A stretch of DNA of 29,725 bases from an uncultured Alphaproteobacteria bacterium (GTDB lineage Bacteria > Pseudomonadota > Alphaproteobacteria > RF32 > CAG-239): positions 1-29,725 of the forward strand of contig CAKQRB010000023.1 in assembly GCA_934271195.1 (NCBI GenBank), read 5' to 3'. The position numbers were made by a program, and so were the translations under genes. The notes beneath the pieces were generated by a model. It was not told the DNA's origin. It saw only the letters and a program-made list of their open reading frames with translations, and ran no database searches. Positions 1 through 7,309 of this stretch are shown piece by piece. Position 1 is the stretch's first letter, and the number at the start of each line of letters is the position of its first letter.

Positions 1-2
1 TT

Positions 3-935
3 AATAACCAATGCCCGAACGGAAAGCCTTATTACAAAGGCTGTAAAGAGGACAGGCCGCGGGCCTGTCGTGAAGCCGGATATGTTAACTCTTGTTCTTC
101 CGGACGGTTATATGCCACTACAAACCGATGCCCTTATGACAGATCATTCGGTAAATGCTGTAGCGCTTCGCCCTCAGCCGGATGTCCGTCCAATTATTCC
201 GTAAACTGTGATTCTTCCCGCGGTTCTTCCGGTACCGATAATTGCGGTTACACCTGTTATCGCTGCTGTTCTGATAACTGTTCTCGCGGCTCAAAGAACT
301 ATTCCGGTTCTTACGCAGGTACAACCGAATGCGGATCGACTTGTCGTTACTGTAAAGACTGTACTTCAGGAAGTCGTTCTTACTCCGGTTCATACGCCGG
401 TTCTTCTGAGTGCGGAAGCTGTTATTACTGCTCCGATAGCTGCCGCTCCGGTCAGAAGTCAGTGTCTTGTTCTTGGAATGAAGACAGAGTACGCGTTTCT
501 TCCACCGAATGTGGAACAAGCTGTTACGAATGCAGATATAATACTGACTGTTCCGTTACTTCTAAATCTTGTTCTTACGGATGTTCCTCTTATAATTCCT
601 GCGACAAGTGCACTTCCTGTAAGTCAAAACCGCCGGTTTCTTGCACCAAATATTACACTTACGTTTCTGGACGCGTAAAAAACAGCAGTTACGTTACTTA
701 TACATATAATGTCACTTGCCAGTGTTCTGACGGTTCATCTCGTAGTTTGGGAACAGAAGAACAGGATGGATACTGCTGGGATTGCGATTCTGCTCATCTT
801 TCTTGCAAAGCAAGCTGCGGTTCAAGCTGTTATCACTCAAGTTATAAATACGATGATGAAAATAAATACCCCAATCACAGCATCAACTACTCAATCAATG
901 ATTATTGCAATTCTTTTTCAGGCGGTTCATGCTAA
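3..935 (+). CDS. Cysteine-rich repeat protein, 3' part only
   Basis: The reading frame is open from the left edge to a TAA at 933-935, so at least 310 residues are encoded and the start lies outside the window. I count about 42 cysteines in these 310 residues, the rest being mostly Ser, Gly, Tyr, Asn and Asp. A loose module recurs with the pattern Glu/Asn-Cys-Gly-x(1-2)-Cys-x-x-Cys-x(2-5)-Cys. Copies begin near 240, 327, 408 and 507, a spacing of 27-33 residues. Two copies are preceded by a SYSGSYAG- or NYSGSYAG-type linker. The composition suggests an extracytoplasmic, disulfide-rich or metal-binding surface protein, but I recognise no family and see no membrane segment in the visible part. 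A hairpin terminator follows at once. The frame is convincing because it stays open for more than 900 bases with coherent, biased composition. Overlapping frames at 118-519 and 208-678 are shadows. Confidence 0.75.
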   Translation, partial: NNQCPNGKPYYKGCKEDRPRACREAGYVNSCSSGRLYATTNRCPYDRSFGKCCSASPSAGCPSNYSVNCDSSRGSSGTDNCGYTCYRCCSDNCSRGSKNYSGSYAGTTECGSTCRYCKDCTSGSRSYSGSYAGSSECGSCYYCSDSCRSGQKSVSCSWNEDRVRVSSTECGTSCYECRYNTDCSVTSKSCSYGCSSYNSCDKCTSCKSKPPVSCTKYYTYVSGRVKNSSYVTYTYNVTCQCSDGSSRSLGTEEQDGYCWDCDSAHLSCKASCGSSCYHSSYKYDDENKYPNHSINYSINDYCNSFSGGSC

Positions 936-939
936 TATC

Positions 940-971
940 AAAGAGCTCTGTTTAATGCCAGAGCTCTTTTT
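940..971 (+). terminator. Rho-independent terminator of the cysteine-rich gene
   Basis: An 11-bp perfect stem (AAAGAGCTCTG paired with CAGAGCTCTTT) with an 8-base loop is followed by a T run. It starts five bases after the stop codon of the cysteine-rich gene. Confidence 0.85.
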
Positions 972-989
972 TGTATCCAGAAAACCAAT

Positions 990-1015
990 CCCCCGAAAGG
1001 TTTTACTTTTGGGGG
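990..1015 (-). terminator. Hairpin between the converging cysteine-rich gene and clpX
   Basis: A 10-bp stem (CCCCCGAAAG with CTTTTGGGGG, one G-T pair) has a 6-base loop. It lies 12 bases beyond the clpX stop codon. On the minus strand the following tract is only partly T-rich. On the plus strand TTAATTTTT follows, so it could act in both directions. Confidence 0.6.
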
Positions 1016-1026
1016 TTAATTTTTAG

Positions 1027-2295
1027 CTATGCGCTTTTCTTATTGCAGTCTTTACGCATTACAAACTTGGGCTGTTTTTTGTCGTTGATGACTTTCTCGT
1101 CAATCACAATTTCCGCCACTTCTTTTTTATCCGGAATTTCATACATCAATTCCAGCAGGTTTTCTTCCAGAATGGCTCTCAGTCCGCGGGCGCCGGTTTT
1201 GCGCTCAATTGCTTTTTTAGCAATGGCTTTTAACGCTTCGTCCGTAATTGTTAACTTGACATCTTCCATTTCAAACAAGGTCTGATACTGTTTAATCAGG
1301 GCGTTTTTGGGCTCGGTCAGGACTTTAACCAACGCGTCTTCGCTCAAGTCATTCAACGTCGCAATAACCGGCAGACGACCGACAAATTCTGGAATCAGCC
1401 CAAACTTCAGCAAGTCTTCCGGCTGGACGTCTTTGATAATCTCGCCGATACCGCGCTCGTCCGGTCCGCTGACTTTGGCGCCAAAGCCGATAGAACTTTC
1501 CTTGCCGCGGCGGCTGACGATTTTTTCCAGACCGGCAAAAGCACCGCCGCAGATAAAGAGAATATTAGTCGTGTCAACGTGCAAAAATTCCTGCTGCGGA
1601 TGCTTTCTTCCCCCTTGCGGCGGAACGTTGGCAACCGTGCCTTCAATAATTTTCAACAGCGCCTGCTGAACACCCTCGCCCGATACGTCGCGCGTGATGG
1701 ACGGACCGTCGGTTTTGCGGGTAATCTTATCAATCTCGTCAATATAGACAATGCCGCGCTGCGCTTTTTCGATATCATAGTTAGCCGCCTGTACCAGACG
1801 CAGAATGATATTTTCCACGTCTTCGCCAACGTATCCGGCTTCGGTCAGGGTTGTGGCGTCCGAGATTGCAAAAGGCACGTCCAAAATTTTCGCCAAAGTC
1901 TGAGCCAGCAAAGTCTTACCGCTTCCGGTCGACCCAATCAAAATCACGTTTGATTTTGAGATATCCACGTCTTTATTGGCCTTTTGAGAATTCAAGCGTT
2001 TGTAGTGATTATAAACCGCTACGGCAAGCACTTTTTTGGCTTCGTCCTGTTCAATCACGTATTGGTCAAGAAACTCTTTGATTTTAGACGGGGTCGGCAG
2101 ATTTTCGGCGGAGGTAATCTCGCCTTTTTCAGCTTTTTCTTCCGCCATTTCGTCAGCCACGATATTGATGCAGACTTCAATACATTCGTCGCAGATATAC
2201 ACGCCGCGGCCGGCAATCAGTTTCTTCACTTCATTCTGGGATTTTCCGCAGAACGAGCAATGTAATACTTCATTATTATCGGTTTTATCTGTCAT
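1027..2295 (-). CDS. clpX: ATP-dependent Clp protease ATP-binding subunit ClpX
   Basis: ClpX is an AAA+ unfoldase that recognises tagged or native substrates in the cytoplasm and threads them into the ClpP chamber. The 422-residue length is normal. The N-terminal zinc-binding domain shows the CxxC pairs CSFC and CDEC (residues 13-38). Next come Walker A (GSTGSGKT, about residue 121; Ser replaces the usual Pro), the pore loop GYVG, Walker B (VYIDEID), the RKH loop and the IGF loop that docks onto ClpP (SSIGFG). The ATG is preceded by AAGAGG. It starts 10 bases downstream of the clpP stop, giving the conserved clpP-clpX operon. No lon or trigger-factor gene adjoins in this window. Confidence 0.98.
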   Translation of the reverse strand: MTDKTDNNEVLHCSFCGKSQNEVKKLIAGRGVYICDECIEVCINIVADEMAEEKAEKGEITSAENLPTPSKIKEFLDQYVIEQDEAKKVLAVAVYNHYKRLNSQKANKDVDISKSNVILIGSTGSGKTLLAQTLAKILDVPFAISDATTLTEAGYVGEDVENIILRLVQAANYDIEKAQRGIVYIDEIDKITRKTDGPSITRDVSGEGVQQALLKIIEGTVANVPPQGGRKHPQQEFLHVDTTNILFICGGAFAGLEKIVSRRGKESSIGFGAKVSGPDERGIGEIIKDVQPEDLLKFGLIPEFVGRLPVIATLNDLSEDALVKVLTEPKNALIKQYQTLFEMEDVKLTITDEALKAIAKKAIERKTGARGLRAILEENLLELMYEIPDKKEVAEIVIDEKVINDKKQPKFVMRKDCNKKSA

Positions 2296-2305
2296 ATTTA
2301 ACCTC

Positions 2306-2929
2306 TTATTTCATTTCTTCTCGCGATGCGACGATGTGGTCAATCAGGCCGAATTTCTTGGCTTCTTCCGGTGTCATAAAGTTATCCCTATCCATGGCCT
2401 TTTCTATGGTTGCCAGCTTTTGACCGGTGTTTTTGGCGTACATGGCGTTCAAACGTTTGCGCATATCCAAAATCAGTTTGGCCTGAATCTCAATATCCGC
2501 AGCCTGTCCTTTGGCTCCGCCGGACGGCTGGTGAATCATAATCTGCGAGTTCGGCAGAGAGAATCTTTTGCCTTTTGCACCTCCCGCCAGCAGAAAAGAC
2601 CCCATTGAGCAGGCCTGACCGATACACAGCGTATTGACGTCACAGGTAATATACTGCATGGTGTCATAAATCGCAAGTCCGGAAGTAATGACGCCGCCCG
2701 GAGAATTGATATACATATAAATATCTTTTTTCGGGTTCTCGGACTCCAAAAACAGCAGTTGGGCACAGATTAAAGGCGCCATTTCGTCATTGACTTCGCC
2801 GTTCAAAAAGATAATTCTTTCTTTCAGCAAGCGTGAAAAAATATCAAAAGAGCGTTCGCCGCGAGCGGTTTGCTCAATTACGACAGGAACAAGCGAATCG
2901 TACATTTCCAAAGAACTTTTGTCAGACAT
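2306..2929 (-). CDS. clpP: ATP-dependent Clp protease proteolytic subunit ClpP
   Basis: ClpP is the serine peptidase that forms the tetradecameric degradation chamber for ClpX or ClpA substrates. The protein has 207 residues, the usual size. The catalytic serine lies in ACSMGSF (about residue 108) and the histidine in MIHQPSGG (about 133). The aspartate is near residue 182, before the MTPEEA segment. The ATG has an AAGGA ribosome-binding site. The gene is first in the clpP-clpX operon, with a good sigma-70-like promoter at 2962-2990. Confidence 0.98.
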   Translation of the reverse strand: MSDKSSLEMYDSLVPVVIEQTARGERSFDIFSRLLKERIIFLNGEVNDEMAPLICAQLLFLESENPKKDIYMYINSPGGVITSGLAIYDTMQYITCDVNTLCIGQACSMGSFLLAGGAKGKRFSLPNSQIMIHQPSGGAKGQAADIEIQAKLILDMRKRLNAMYAKNTGQKLATIEKAMDRDNFMTPEEAKKFGLIDHIVASREEMK

Positions 2930-2961
2930 TTATATTTTCCTTATCTCGTTAATATGTTAGT

Positions 2962-2990
2962 TATATAGCACATTAACACAATTTCTTCAA
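2962..2990 (-). promoter_or_regulatory. Predicted sigma-70-type promoter of clpP-clpX
   Basis: On the minus strand TTGAAG (2990-2985) and TATATA (2967-2962) are separated by 17 bases, about 33 bases upstream of the clpP start codon. The bases from here to 3097 contain no gene. They include a short GCCGA-ACG-TCGGC hairpin at 3003-3015. Confidence 0.55.
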
Positions 2991-3097
2991 CAAATCGTAA
3001 ACGCCGAACGTCGGCAGCGATCGGTTTGTCAGTGCCACAAGACCCGCGATGCTATGGCAAAGTTTGTGAAAAGCATGTGCTTTGAACAGAAAAAAAG

Positions 3098-3127
3098 AAA
3101 AAAGCGGGATTGACCTCCCGCTTTTTT
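3098..3127 (-). terminator. Terminator of the small XRE-like gene
   Basis: A 12-bp stem (AAAAAAGCGGGA with TCCCGCTTTTTT) has a 6-base loop and, on the minus strand, a long T-rich tail. It lies directly after the stop codon at 3129. Confidence 0.85.
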
Positions 3128-3128
3128 G

Positions 3129-3389
3129 TTATTGCCAAGGATAATCTTTGGCATCGACAAGTTTTATTTCAAATACCTTATCCAGAAAGGAAAACAGATA
3201 AACATATTCTTCCATTCTCACATGGCTGGTATTTCTTCTTAATTTTTCTATCCGACCTTCCATAAAATCTATATGATCGGCGAGTTCCGTACTTGTTAAG
3301 CCCTGCTCCGTCATCATCCGGTTCAATTCTTTATTACAATAACTCCGGAAGGTTTTATACCACTTTTTTCTATATTTTCTTGATAACAT
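3129..3389 (-). CDS. Small protein with XRE-like helix-turn-helix
   Basis: This 86-residue protein has a strongly basic N-terminus (residues 1-20, rich in Lys and Arg). It is followed by a segment resembling the HTH_XRE fold: MTEQGLTSTELADHI (about 25-39) as first helix and turn, then a recognition-like helix containing GRIEKLRRN. The closing EEYVYLFSFLDKVFEI resembles the last helices of XRE domains. It is probably a DNA-binding regulator, though the match is by eye and weak. The ATG has a strong AAGGAG site. The gene stands alone between its own terminator and a 7-bp inverted repeat at 3405-3420, just upstream of the ribosome-binding site, which may be its own operator. Confidence 0.6.
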   Translation of the reverse strand: MLSRKYRKKWYKTFRSYCNKELNRMMTEQGLTSTELADHIDFMEGRIEKLRRNTSHVRMEEYVYLFSFLDKVFEIKLVDAKDYPWQ

Positions 3390-3404
3390 TTTTTAGCTCC
3401 TTAG

Positions 3405-3420
3405 TTTTGTTAAAACAAAA
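3405..3420 (-). promoter_or_regulatory. Short inverted repeat upstream of the XRE-like gene (possible operator)
   Basis: TTTTGTT-AA-AACAAAA is a 7-bp inverted repeat with a 2-base centre. It ends 16 bases upstream of the start codon at 3389 and abuts the ribosome-binding site. Read on the minus strand it is also the T-rich tail of the hairpin at 3421-3442, so it may serve as terminator tail, operator or both. Confidence 0.35.
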
Positions 3421-3572
3421 TCCGCCTAAAAAAATAGGCGGATGGAGCTCAAAAACTGCCACAAAACAGTCGCCGTTATTCGTCCGCAAAGCGGCTTATT
3501 TCCGGCACCCCACCCATGGTGGATATTATGTGGAGATGTTTTTGAGACACCACAGCCCGTCTCCGGACTGCG
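3412..3572 (-). ncRNA. Candidate structured small RNA, class unknown
   Basis: This stretch between two minus-strand genes has no reading frame but carries all the parts of a small RNA gene. A promoter lies at 3579-3606 and a terminator hairpin at 3421-3442. The body folds into a nested rod: 3448-3456 pairs with 3538-3546 (9 bp), 3459-3463 with 3529-3533 (5 bp), 3472-3475 with 3503-3506 (4 bp) and 3484-3487 with 3491-3494 (4 bp, AAA loop). A side hairpin sits at 3510-3522 (CCACC-CAT-GGTGG) and a 5' hairpin near 3553-3571. The inner part has a symmetrical 8-by-8 internal loop. The transcript would be about 160 nt. A long rod with internal loops recalls 6S RNA in outline, but I recognise no conserved sequence of 6S, SRP RNA or a riboswitch. 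The structure is seen; transcription is inferred. Confidence 0.55.
3421..3442 (-). terminator. Terminator of the candidate small RNA
   Basis: TCCGCCTA and TAGGCGGA form a perfect 8-bp stem around six A residues. On the minus strand it is followed by TTTTGTTTT. It could also terminate transcripts arriving from the gene at 3638-5272. Confidence 0.75.
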
Positions 3573-3578
3573 GGATTT

Positions 3579-3606
3579 ATAATAAACGAATCTATGACTT
3601 TTGCAA
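3579..3606 (-). promoter_or_regulatory. Predicted promoter of the candidate small RNA
   Basis: On the minus strand TTGCAA (3606-3601) and TATTAT (3584-3579) are separated by 16 bases. This places a transcript start near 3572, just before the 5' hairpin of the structured region. Confidence 0.4.
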
Positions 3607-3637
3607 GCGGATTTTTAGACAGACAGAGTACTTGGCG

Positions 3638-5272
3638 TTATTTCTTTTGCAGTTCCGCAATATCGTTCGGGTAGGTGACATCCAGCAGGTCTTTGGGATT
3701 TTTAACCTCAATATTTTTACTAAAATCCGCCACATCCATAAAGACCGTTCGCAAGTCGGCATCTTCCGGCGCAATATCGGCACGGTCGTACAATTCTTTG
3801 CTCCACAGCACAGGATTTTTCTTTATTCCTTTCACCGAGCTGAACAATACCTGCGGTTTTTCTTCCGCGCCCAAAGCCTTAATCATCTTATTCAGATACG
3901 AATCGGTAATATTCGGCATATCTGCGGGAAGTAACAAAACCCCGCGGCAGAAGCCCGGAACGGATTTTACGCCCAGACGGATGGATGTTTTTATGCCCGA
4001 AACATAGTCCGGATTATAAATGATATTCACGTCCAGATCTTCCAGCGCTTCTTCCACCTCTTCATGCCGGTAACCGGTAATCACAAAAACCGGCGAGGCT
4101 TTTGATTTGACCGCGGCATGCACGGCTTTCATAAACAGCGGCTCACCATCCAATTCGGCCATCAGCTTGTTTTGTCCCGCCCGTTTGGACTGTCCGGCGG
4201 CCAGCACGACTGCCGCAACGCGGGATTCTCCGGCTTTTAACGGCTCGACACTGCCCGAAATCAGTTTTTCGCGTTCTTGTTCCGACAATTCTCCGCCCTC
4301 AGGAATAAAGACGTTCTGCGGGTGCGAGAAATCAAATCCCAACAGTTTTTCGCTTATCACCGCCTGCAAAATATAGCGGTGAATCAATGTTGTATCTGCT
4401 TCATCATAATTATACGGCAGGCTAATGATTTTGCGGCCGCGCTTATGGGCAATGAGCAAATCCGACGCGCCGACATTAGGCACTTCATGACTGACAATCT
4501 CATCGGCAATACTGCGCAAAGCCGAAGGAATCACGTCTTGGGAGCAGGTTGTCTTTTGCGCCGGCACAATAAACAAAATCTCATTATCATCGCGAGAAGC
4601 CTGTTCCAACGTGTCGGCCACCTCTTCAATCTCATGGCGCGCCGAATATTCCCGCACAAATTCCAACCCCTGCCCGCCAAATTCTTTAATCAGCTTTTTA
4701 ACGACTTTGGTAAAATGTTTTTCCTCTGCTTTATTCTGGTAAATCTTTGTATAAAGCAGACCAATTTTCCGGCCGCGAATGCCGGAAACCTTCAGCATGT
4801 CAGTATTACCGGAAAGGCGGTAGACAACTTCGTCGACCTGCTGTTGTCCGAGCACCGGATAATTGGTATAAAGCTCGGCCACAACCTCGCCTTTCTTAAC
4901 AGGGTGGTATACTTTTATCGTATTCAGGATAAAATATTCCGCCACACGGTTAAATTTTGCCACACGGTCATCCGAACATTCAAAAATACCGTCAACGGCG
5001 GCTATGATTTTTGCCGTGCCGTCGTCATTAATGCAATATTCGGTATTGTTTCCGCACAGTTTGGCGGCAACAATCCCCAGCGCCGTCTGAAAAGCCAGAT
5101 CGTTTTTATCCATTTTTGCGCCAAAAATCCGACGGATGCCGATAAACTTCAGGTCTTCAACATCAGCCGCGGTCAGCTCATGGCCTTTTGGCAAAATCCG
5201 GCCGTTCAAGCGGACTTCATCAGCAATCCGAATCCCCTGCGCGTGATTTAAATCATATTCCTGATACTGCAT
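3638..5272 (-). CDS. Molybdopterin-binding / MobA-like nucleotidyltransferase fusion protein
   Basis: This 544-residue protein has two domains. Residues 1 to about 340 resemble the MoeA/MoCF molybdopterin-binding fold, including the KIGLLYTKIYQ segment that opens the domain and the DLLIAHKRGRKI segment. Residues from about 348 form a MobA/MocA-type NTP-transferase with the signature LAAGQSKRAGQNK, the GYRHEEVEEAL region and LLPADMPN. This order is known in alphaproteobacteria as a molybdopterin-binding/glycosyltransferase-family fusion related to MocA, which makes the cytosine dinucleotide cofactor for xanthine dehydrogenase-type enzymes. That substrate assignment is inference. The ATG start has a weak GAGAG site upstream. 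No other molybdenum gene is in the window, so the client enzyme is unknown. A TTGCCA/TATAAA pair lies upstream but with only 15 bases between. Confidence 0.8.
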   Translation of the reverse strand: MQYQEYDLNHAQGIRIADEVRLNGRILPKGHELTAADVEDLKFIGIRRIFGAKMDKNDLAFQTALGIVAAKLCGNNTEYCINDDGTAKIIAAVDGIFECSDDRVAKFNRVAEYFILNTIKVYHPVKKGEVVAELYTNYPVLGQQQVDEVVYRLSGNTDMLKVSGIRGRKIGLLYTKIYQNKAEEKHFTKVVKKLIKEFGGQGLEFVREYSARHEIEEVADTLEQASRDDNEILFIVPAQKTTCSQDVIPSALRSIADEIVSHEVPNVGASDLLIAHKRGRKIISLPYNYDEADTTLIHRYILQAVISEKLLGFDFSHPQNVFIPEGGELSEQEREKLISGSVEPLKAGESRVAAVVLAAGQSKRAGQNKLMAELDGEPLFMKAVHAAVKSKASPVFVITGYRHEEVEEALEDLDVNIIYNPDYVSGIKTSIRLGVKSVPGFCRGVLLLPADMPNITDSYLNKMIKALGAEEKPQVLFSSVKGIKKNPVLWSKELYDRADIAPEDADLRTVFMDVADFSKNIEVKNPKDLLDVTYPNDIAELQKK

Positions 5273-5430
5273 TTGTCTTATCTCTCTTGAATTTGTTTTA
5301 ATTTATAACAGGATTTTGTTTTTGGCAACGGAATAAAAGAGATGTTGTATGAGCATAAAATTTAATTGGTGACTTTTGCAAAAAAATGATGTATGTTTTA
5401 CCAATGTAATTAACAATATTTGAGAATTTC

Positions 5431-6072
5431 GTGAAAAAAATAATCTCTGTTTCTGAGGCCGCAAAGCTGGTGAAAAACAACTCGTCGCTTATGATCGGCG
5501 GTTTTCTGCGCTGTGGCACGCCGACAAAACTTATTGACGAACTGATAAAGAACAAAACCGGCAATCTGACCCTGATTGCCAACGACACCTCTTATCCTGA
5601 GCATGACCGCGGCAAACTGATTGTCAACAAACTTGTGAAGAAAGCCATTGTTACCCATATCGGCACCAATCCGGAAACCGGACGGCAAATGAACGCCGGA
5701 GAATTAGAGGTTCAGCTGGTTCCGATGGGAACACTGGTAGAGAGAATCCGTTCCGCCGGCGCCGGACTGGGCGGTTTTCTGACCCCGACCGGCATCGGCA
5801 CAATTGTGGAAGAAGGCAAAGAAACTCTTGAAATCGACGGACGGAAGTATCTGTTGGAAAAGCCATTGAAAGCCGATGTGGCAATCATTTATGCGACCAA
5901 AGCCGATAAATTCGGCAATGCTTTTCTGGACGGGACGACCCGTAACTTTAATACCGTTATGGCAACAGCGGCCGAAACGGTTATTCTGGAAGCTGAGGAA
6001 TTGCGCGACGAACCGCTGAATCCGGCAGAAGTCACTATTCCGGGGCTGTTTATCGATTATATTGCAATGTGA
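5431..6072 (+). CDS. 3-oxoacid/acyl CoA-transferase, subunit A
   Basis: This 213-residue protein is the alpha subunit of a family I CoA-transferase (AtoD/ScoA type), which moves CoA between carboxylic acids, classically succinyl-CoA or acetyl-CoA and acetoacetate or short-chain acids. The CoA-binding glycine-rich segment MIGGFLRCGTP is near residue 22. GAGLGGFLTPTGIGTIV and the RKYLLEKPLKADVA region are typical. The start is GTG with only a weak GAGA upstream. The beta subunit gene follows after 7 bases, so the two form one heterotetramer operon, closed by a terminator at 6751-6774. The exact acid substrate (acetoacetate, butyrate or other) cannot be read from the sequence. Confidence 0.93.
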   Translation: MKKIISVSEAAKLVKNNSSLMIGGFLRCGTPTKLIDELIKNKTGNLTLIANDTSYPEHDRGKLIVNKLVKKAIVTHIGTNPETGRQMNAGELEVQLVPMGTLVERIRSAGAGLGGFLTPTGIGTIVEEGKETLEIDGRKYLLEKPLKADVAIIYATKADKFGNAFLDGTTRNFNTVMATAAETVILEAEELRDEPLNPAEVTIPGLFIDYIAM

Positions 6073-6079
6073 GGATAAT

Positions 6080-6745
6080 ATGGAACTTTCCAAAGAACAA
6101 TGCCGCGAGATTATTGCCAAGAGAATTGCCCAAGAAATGCATGAGGGCGACGTAATTACACTGGGTATCGGACTGCCGACAGAAGTTGCCAACTATATTC
6201 CGCATGACATACATGTGATTTTTCAATCTGAAAACGGCATGACCGGCGTGGGACACCGCGATTTGAGCGCGCCGGAAAATCCGCTTGTCACAAATGCCGG
6301 CGGCATGGCCGTCACAACTCGTCCGGGCGCAGTCTTTTTTGATACGGCGATGTCTTTTACCATTATGCGCGGCGGCCACGTTGACGCGACTGTTTTGGGC
6401 GCGTTGGAAGTTGACGAGCACGGCAATCTGGCAAGTTGGATGATTCCGGGGGCTTTTGTTCCCGGCATGGGCGGCGCCATGGATCTTGTCGTGGGTGCAA
6501 AAAAGGTGATTATTGCAATGGAGCACACCAACAAAGGCAAGCCGCGAATCGTGAAAAACTGTTCTATTCCACTGACAGCTCAGGGCGAAGTTGATCTGAT
6601 TGTAACCGAACGTTGCGTGATTGAGGTTACGCCAAAAGGGCTGCTTTTAAAAGAGATTAATCCGTTGTTTTCATTAGATGATGTTCTTTCTGCCGCCGAG
6701 GCAACGCTGATTGTGCCGGAAGATTTTCTGCAGAAAGCCATATAA
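6080..6745 (+). CDS. 3-oxoacid/acyl CoA-transferase, subunit B
   Basis: This 221-residue protein is the beta subunit of the same CoA-transferase. The catalytic glutamate of the family lies in QSENGMTGVG (about residue 51), where it forms the covalent glutamyl-CoA intermediate. GIGLPTEVANYIP at the N-terminus and the GGHVDATVLGALEVD and PGMGGAMDLV segments match AtoA/ScoB proteins. I chose the ATG at 6080 because GAGG precedes it by 5 bases; the frame also opens at a TTG at 6062 inside subunit A. Together with subunit A it suggests use or formation of ketone bodies or short-chain fatty acids. Confidence 0.93.
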   Translation: MELSKEQCREIIAKRIAQEMHEGDVITLGIGLPTEVANYIPHDIHVIFQSENGMTGVGHRDLSAPENPLVTNAGGMAVTTRPGAVFFDTAMSFTIMRGGHVDATVLGALEVDEHGNLASWMIPGAFVPGMGGAMDLVVGAKKVIIAMEHTNKGKPRIVKNCSIPLTAQGEVDLIVTERCVIEVTPKGLLLKEINPLFSLDDVLSAAEATLIVPEDFLQKAI

Positions 6746-6750
6746 CCTTC

Positions 6751-6774
6751 CACCGGCAATTAGCCGGTGTTTTT
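6751..6774 (+). terminator. Terminator of the CoA-transferase operon
   Basis: CACCGGC and GCCGGTG form a perfect 7-bp stem with a 5-base loop, followed by TTTTT. It starts six bases after the stop codon. Confidence 0.85.
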
Positions 6775-6783
6775 CTGGATACA

Positions 6784-6815
6784 AAAAAAAAGAGGAAGTA
6801 TAAACTTCCTCTTTT
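6784..6815 (-). terminator. Terminator of rplM-rpsI
   Basis: AAAAGAGGAAGT and ACTTCCTCTTTT form a 12-bp perfect stem with a 4-base loop. On the minus strand it is followed by a T run, and it lies about 20 bases beyond the rpsI stop. Confidence 0.85.
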
Positions 6816-6835
6816 GCATTGTGCAGAAATAAGCT

Positions 6836-7309
6836 CTAGCGTTTGCTGAACTGATAAGAACGGCGGGCTTTGGCCTTACCATATTTCTTACGTTCTACAA
6901 CACGGTCATCACGTGTCAGGAAGCCGGCTTTTTTCAGAACTGAACGCAATTCCGGTTCATATTCGTTCAAAGCTTTGGCAATACCGTGCTTAATCGCACC
7001 GGCCTGACCAGACAAGCCGCCGCCTTTTACGGTGCAGACAACATCGAATTCGTTTTCGCGATTGGCTACGACAAACGGCTGATTGATAATCATTTTCAAT
7101 ACCGGACGAGCAAAATAGGTATCAATGGATTTGTCATTGATAGTGATAACACCTTTACCCGGCTTTACCCAAACGCGGGCAACGGCGTCTTTTCTTTTAC
7201 CTGTGGCATAAGAACGACCCTGTTTGTCGCGATTTGCTTTGCGAACCTTAACTTCTTCGGTTTTAGATGCGCTTTTAATATCTTGCAAAGATTCAATTTT
7301 TTCAGCCAT
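6836..7309 (-). CDS. rpsI: 30S ribosomal protein S9
   Basis: S9 is a small-subunit protein whose C-terminal tail reaches the P-site tRNA. The protein has 157 residues. The conserved body starts at YATGKRKDAVARVWVKPG and ends in the canonical basic tail KARRSYQFSKR. Ahead of it is an N-terminal extension of about 30 residues, typical of alphaproteobacterial S9. The start codon overlaps the rplM stop codon by one base (TAATG), indicating translational coupling. Confidence 0.98.
   Translation of the reverse strand: MAEKIESLQDIKSASKTEEVKVRKANRDKQGRSYATGKRKDAVARVWVKPGKGVITINDKSIDTYFARPVLKMIINQPFVVANRENEFDVVCTVKGGGLSGQAGAIKHGIAKALNEYEPELRSVLKKAGFLTRDDRVVERKKYGKAKARRSYQFSKR

Noticed and set aside
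3443..3575. tRNA, SRP RNA or molybdenum-cofactor riboswitch
   Set aside because: No cloverleaf, no GGAA-capped SRP helix 8 and no known riboswitch core were found, so the element is left as an unclassified RNA candidate.
4277..5251. 324-residue plus-strand frame
   Set aside because: It is antisense to the molybdopterin-binding fusion gene and has a composition typical of shadows (many His, Phe, Asn), with no start signal.
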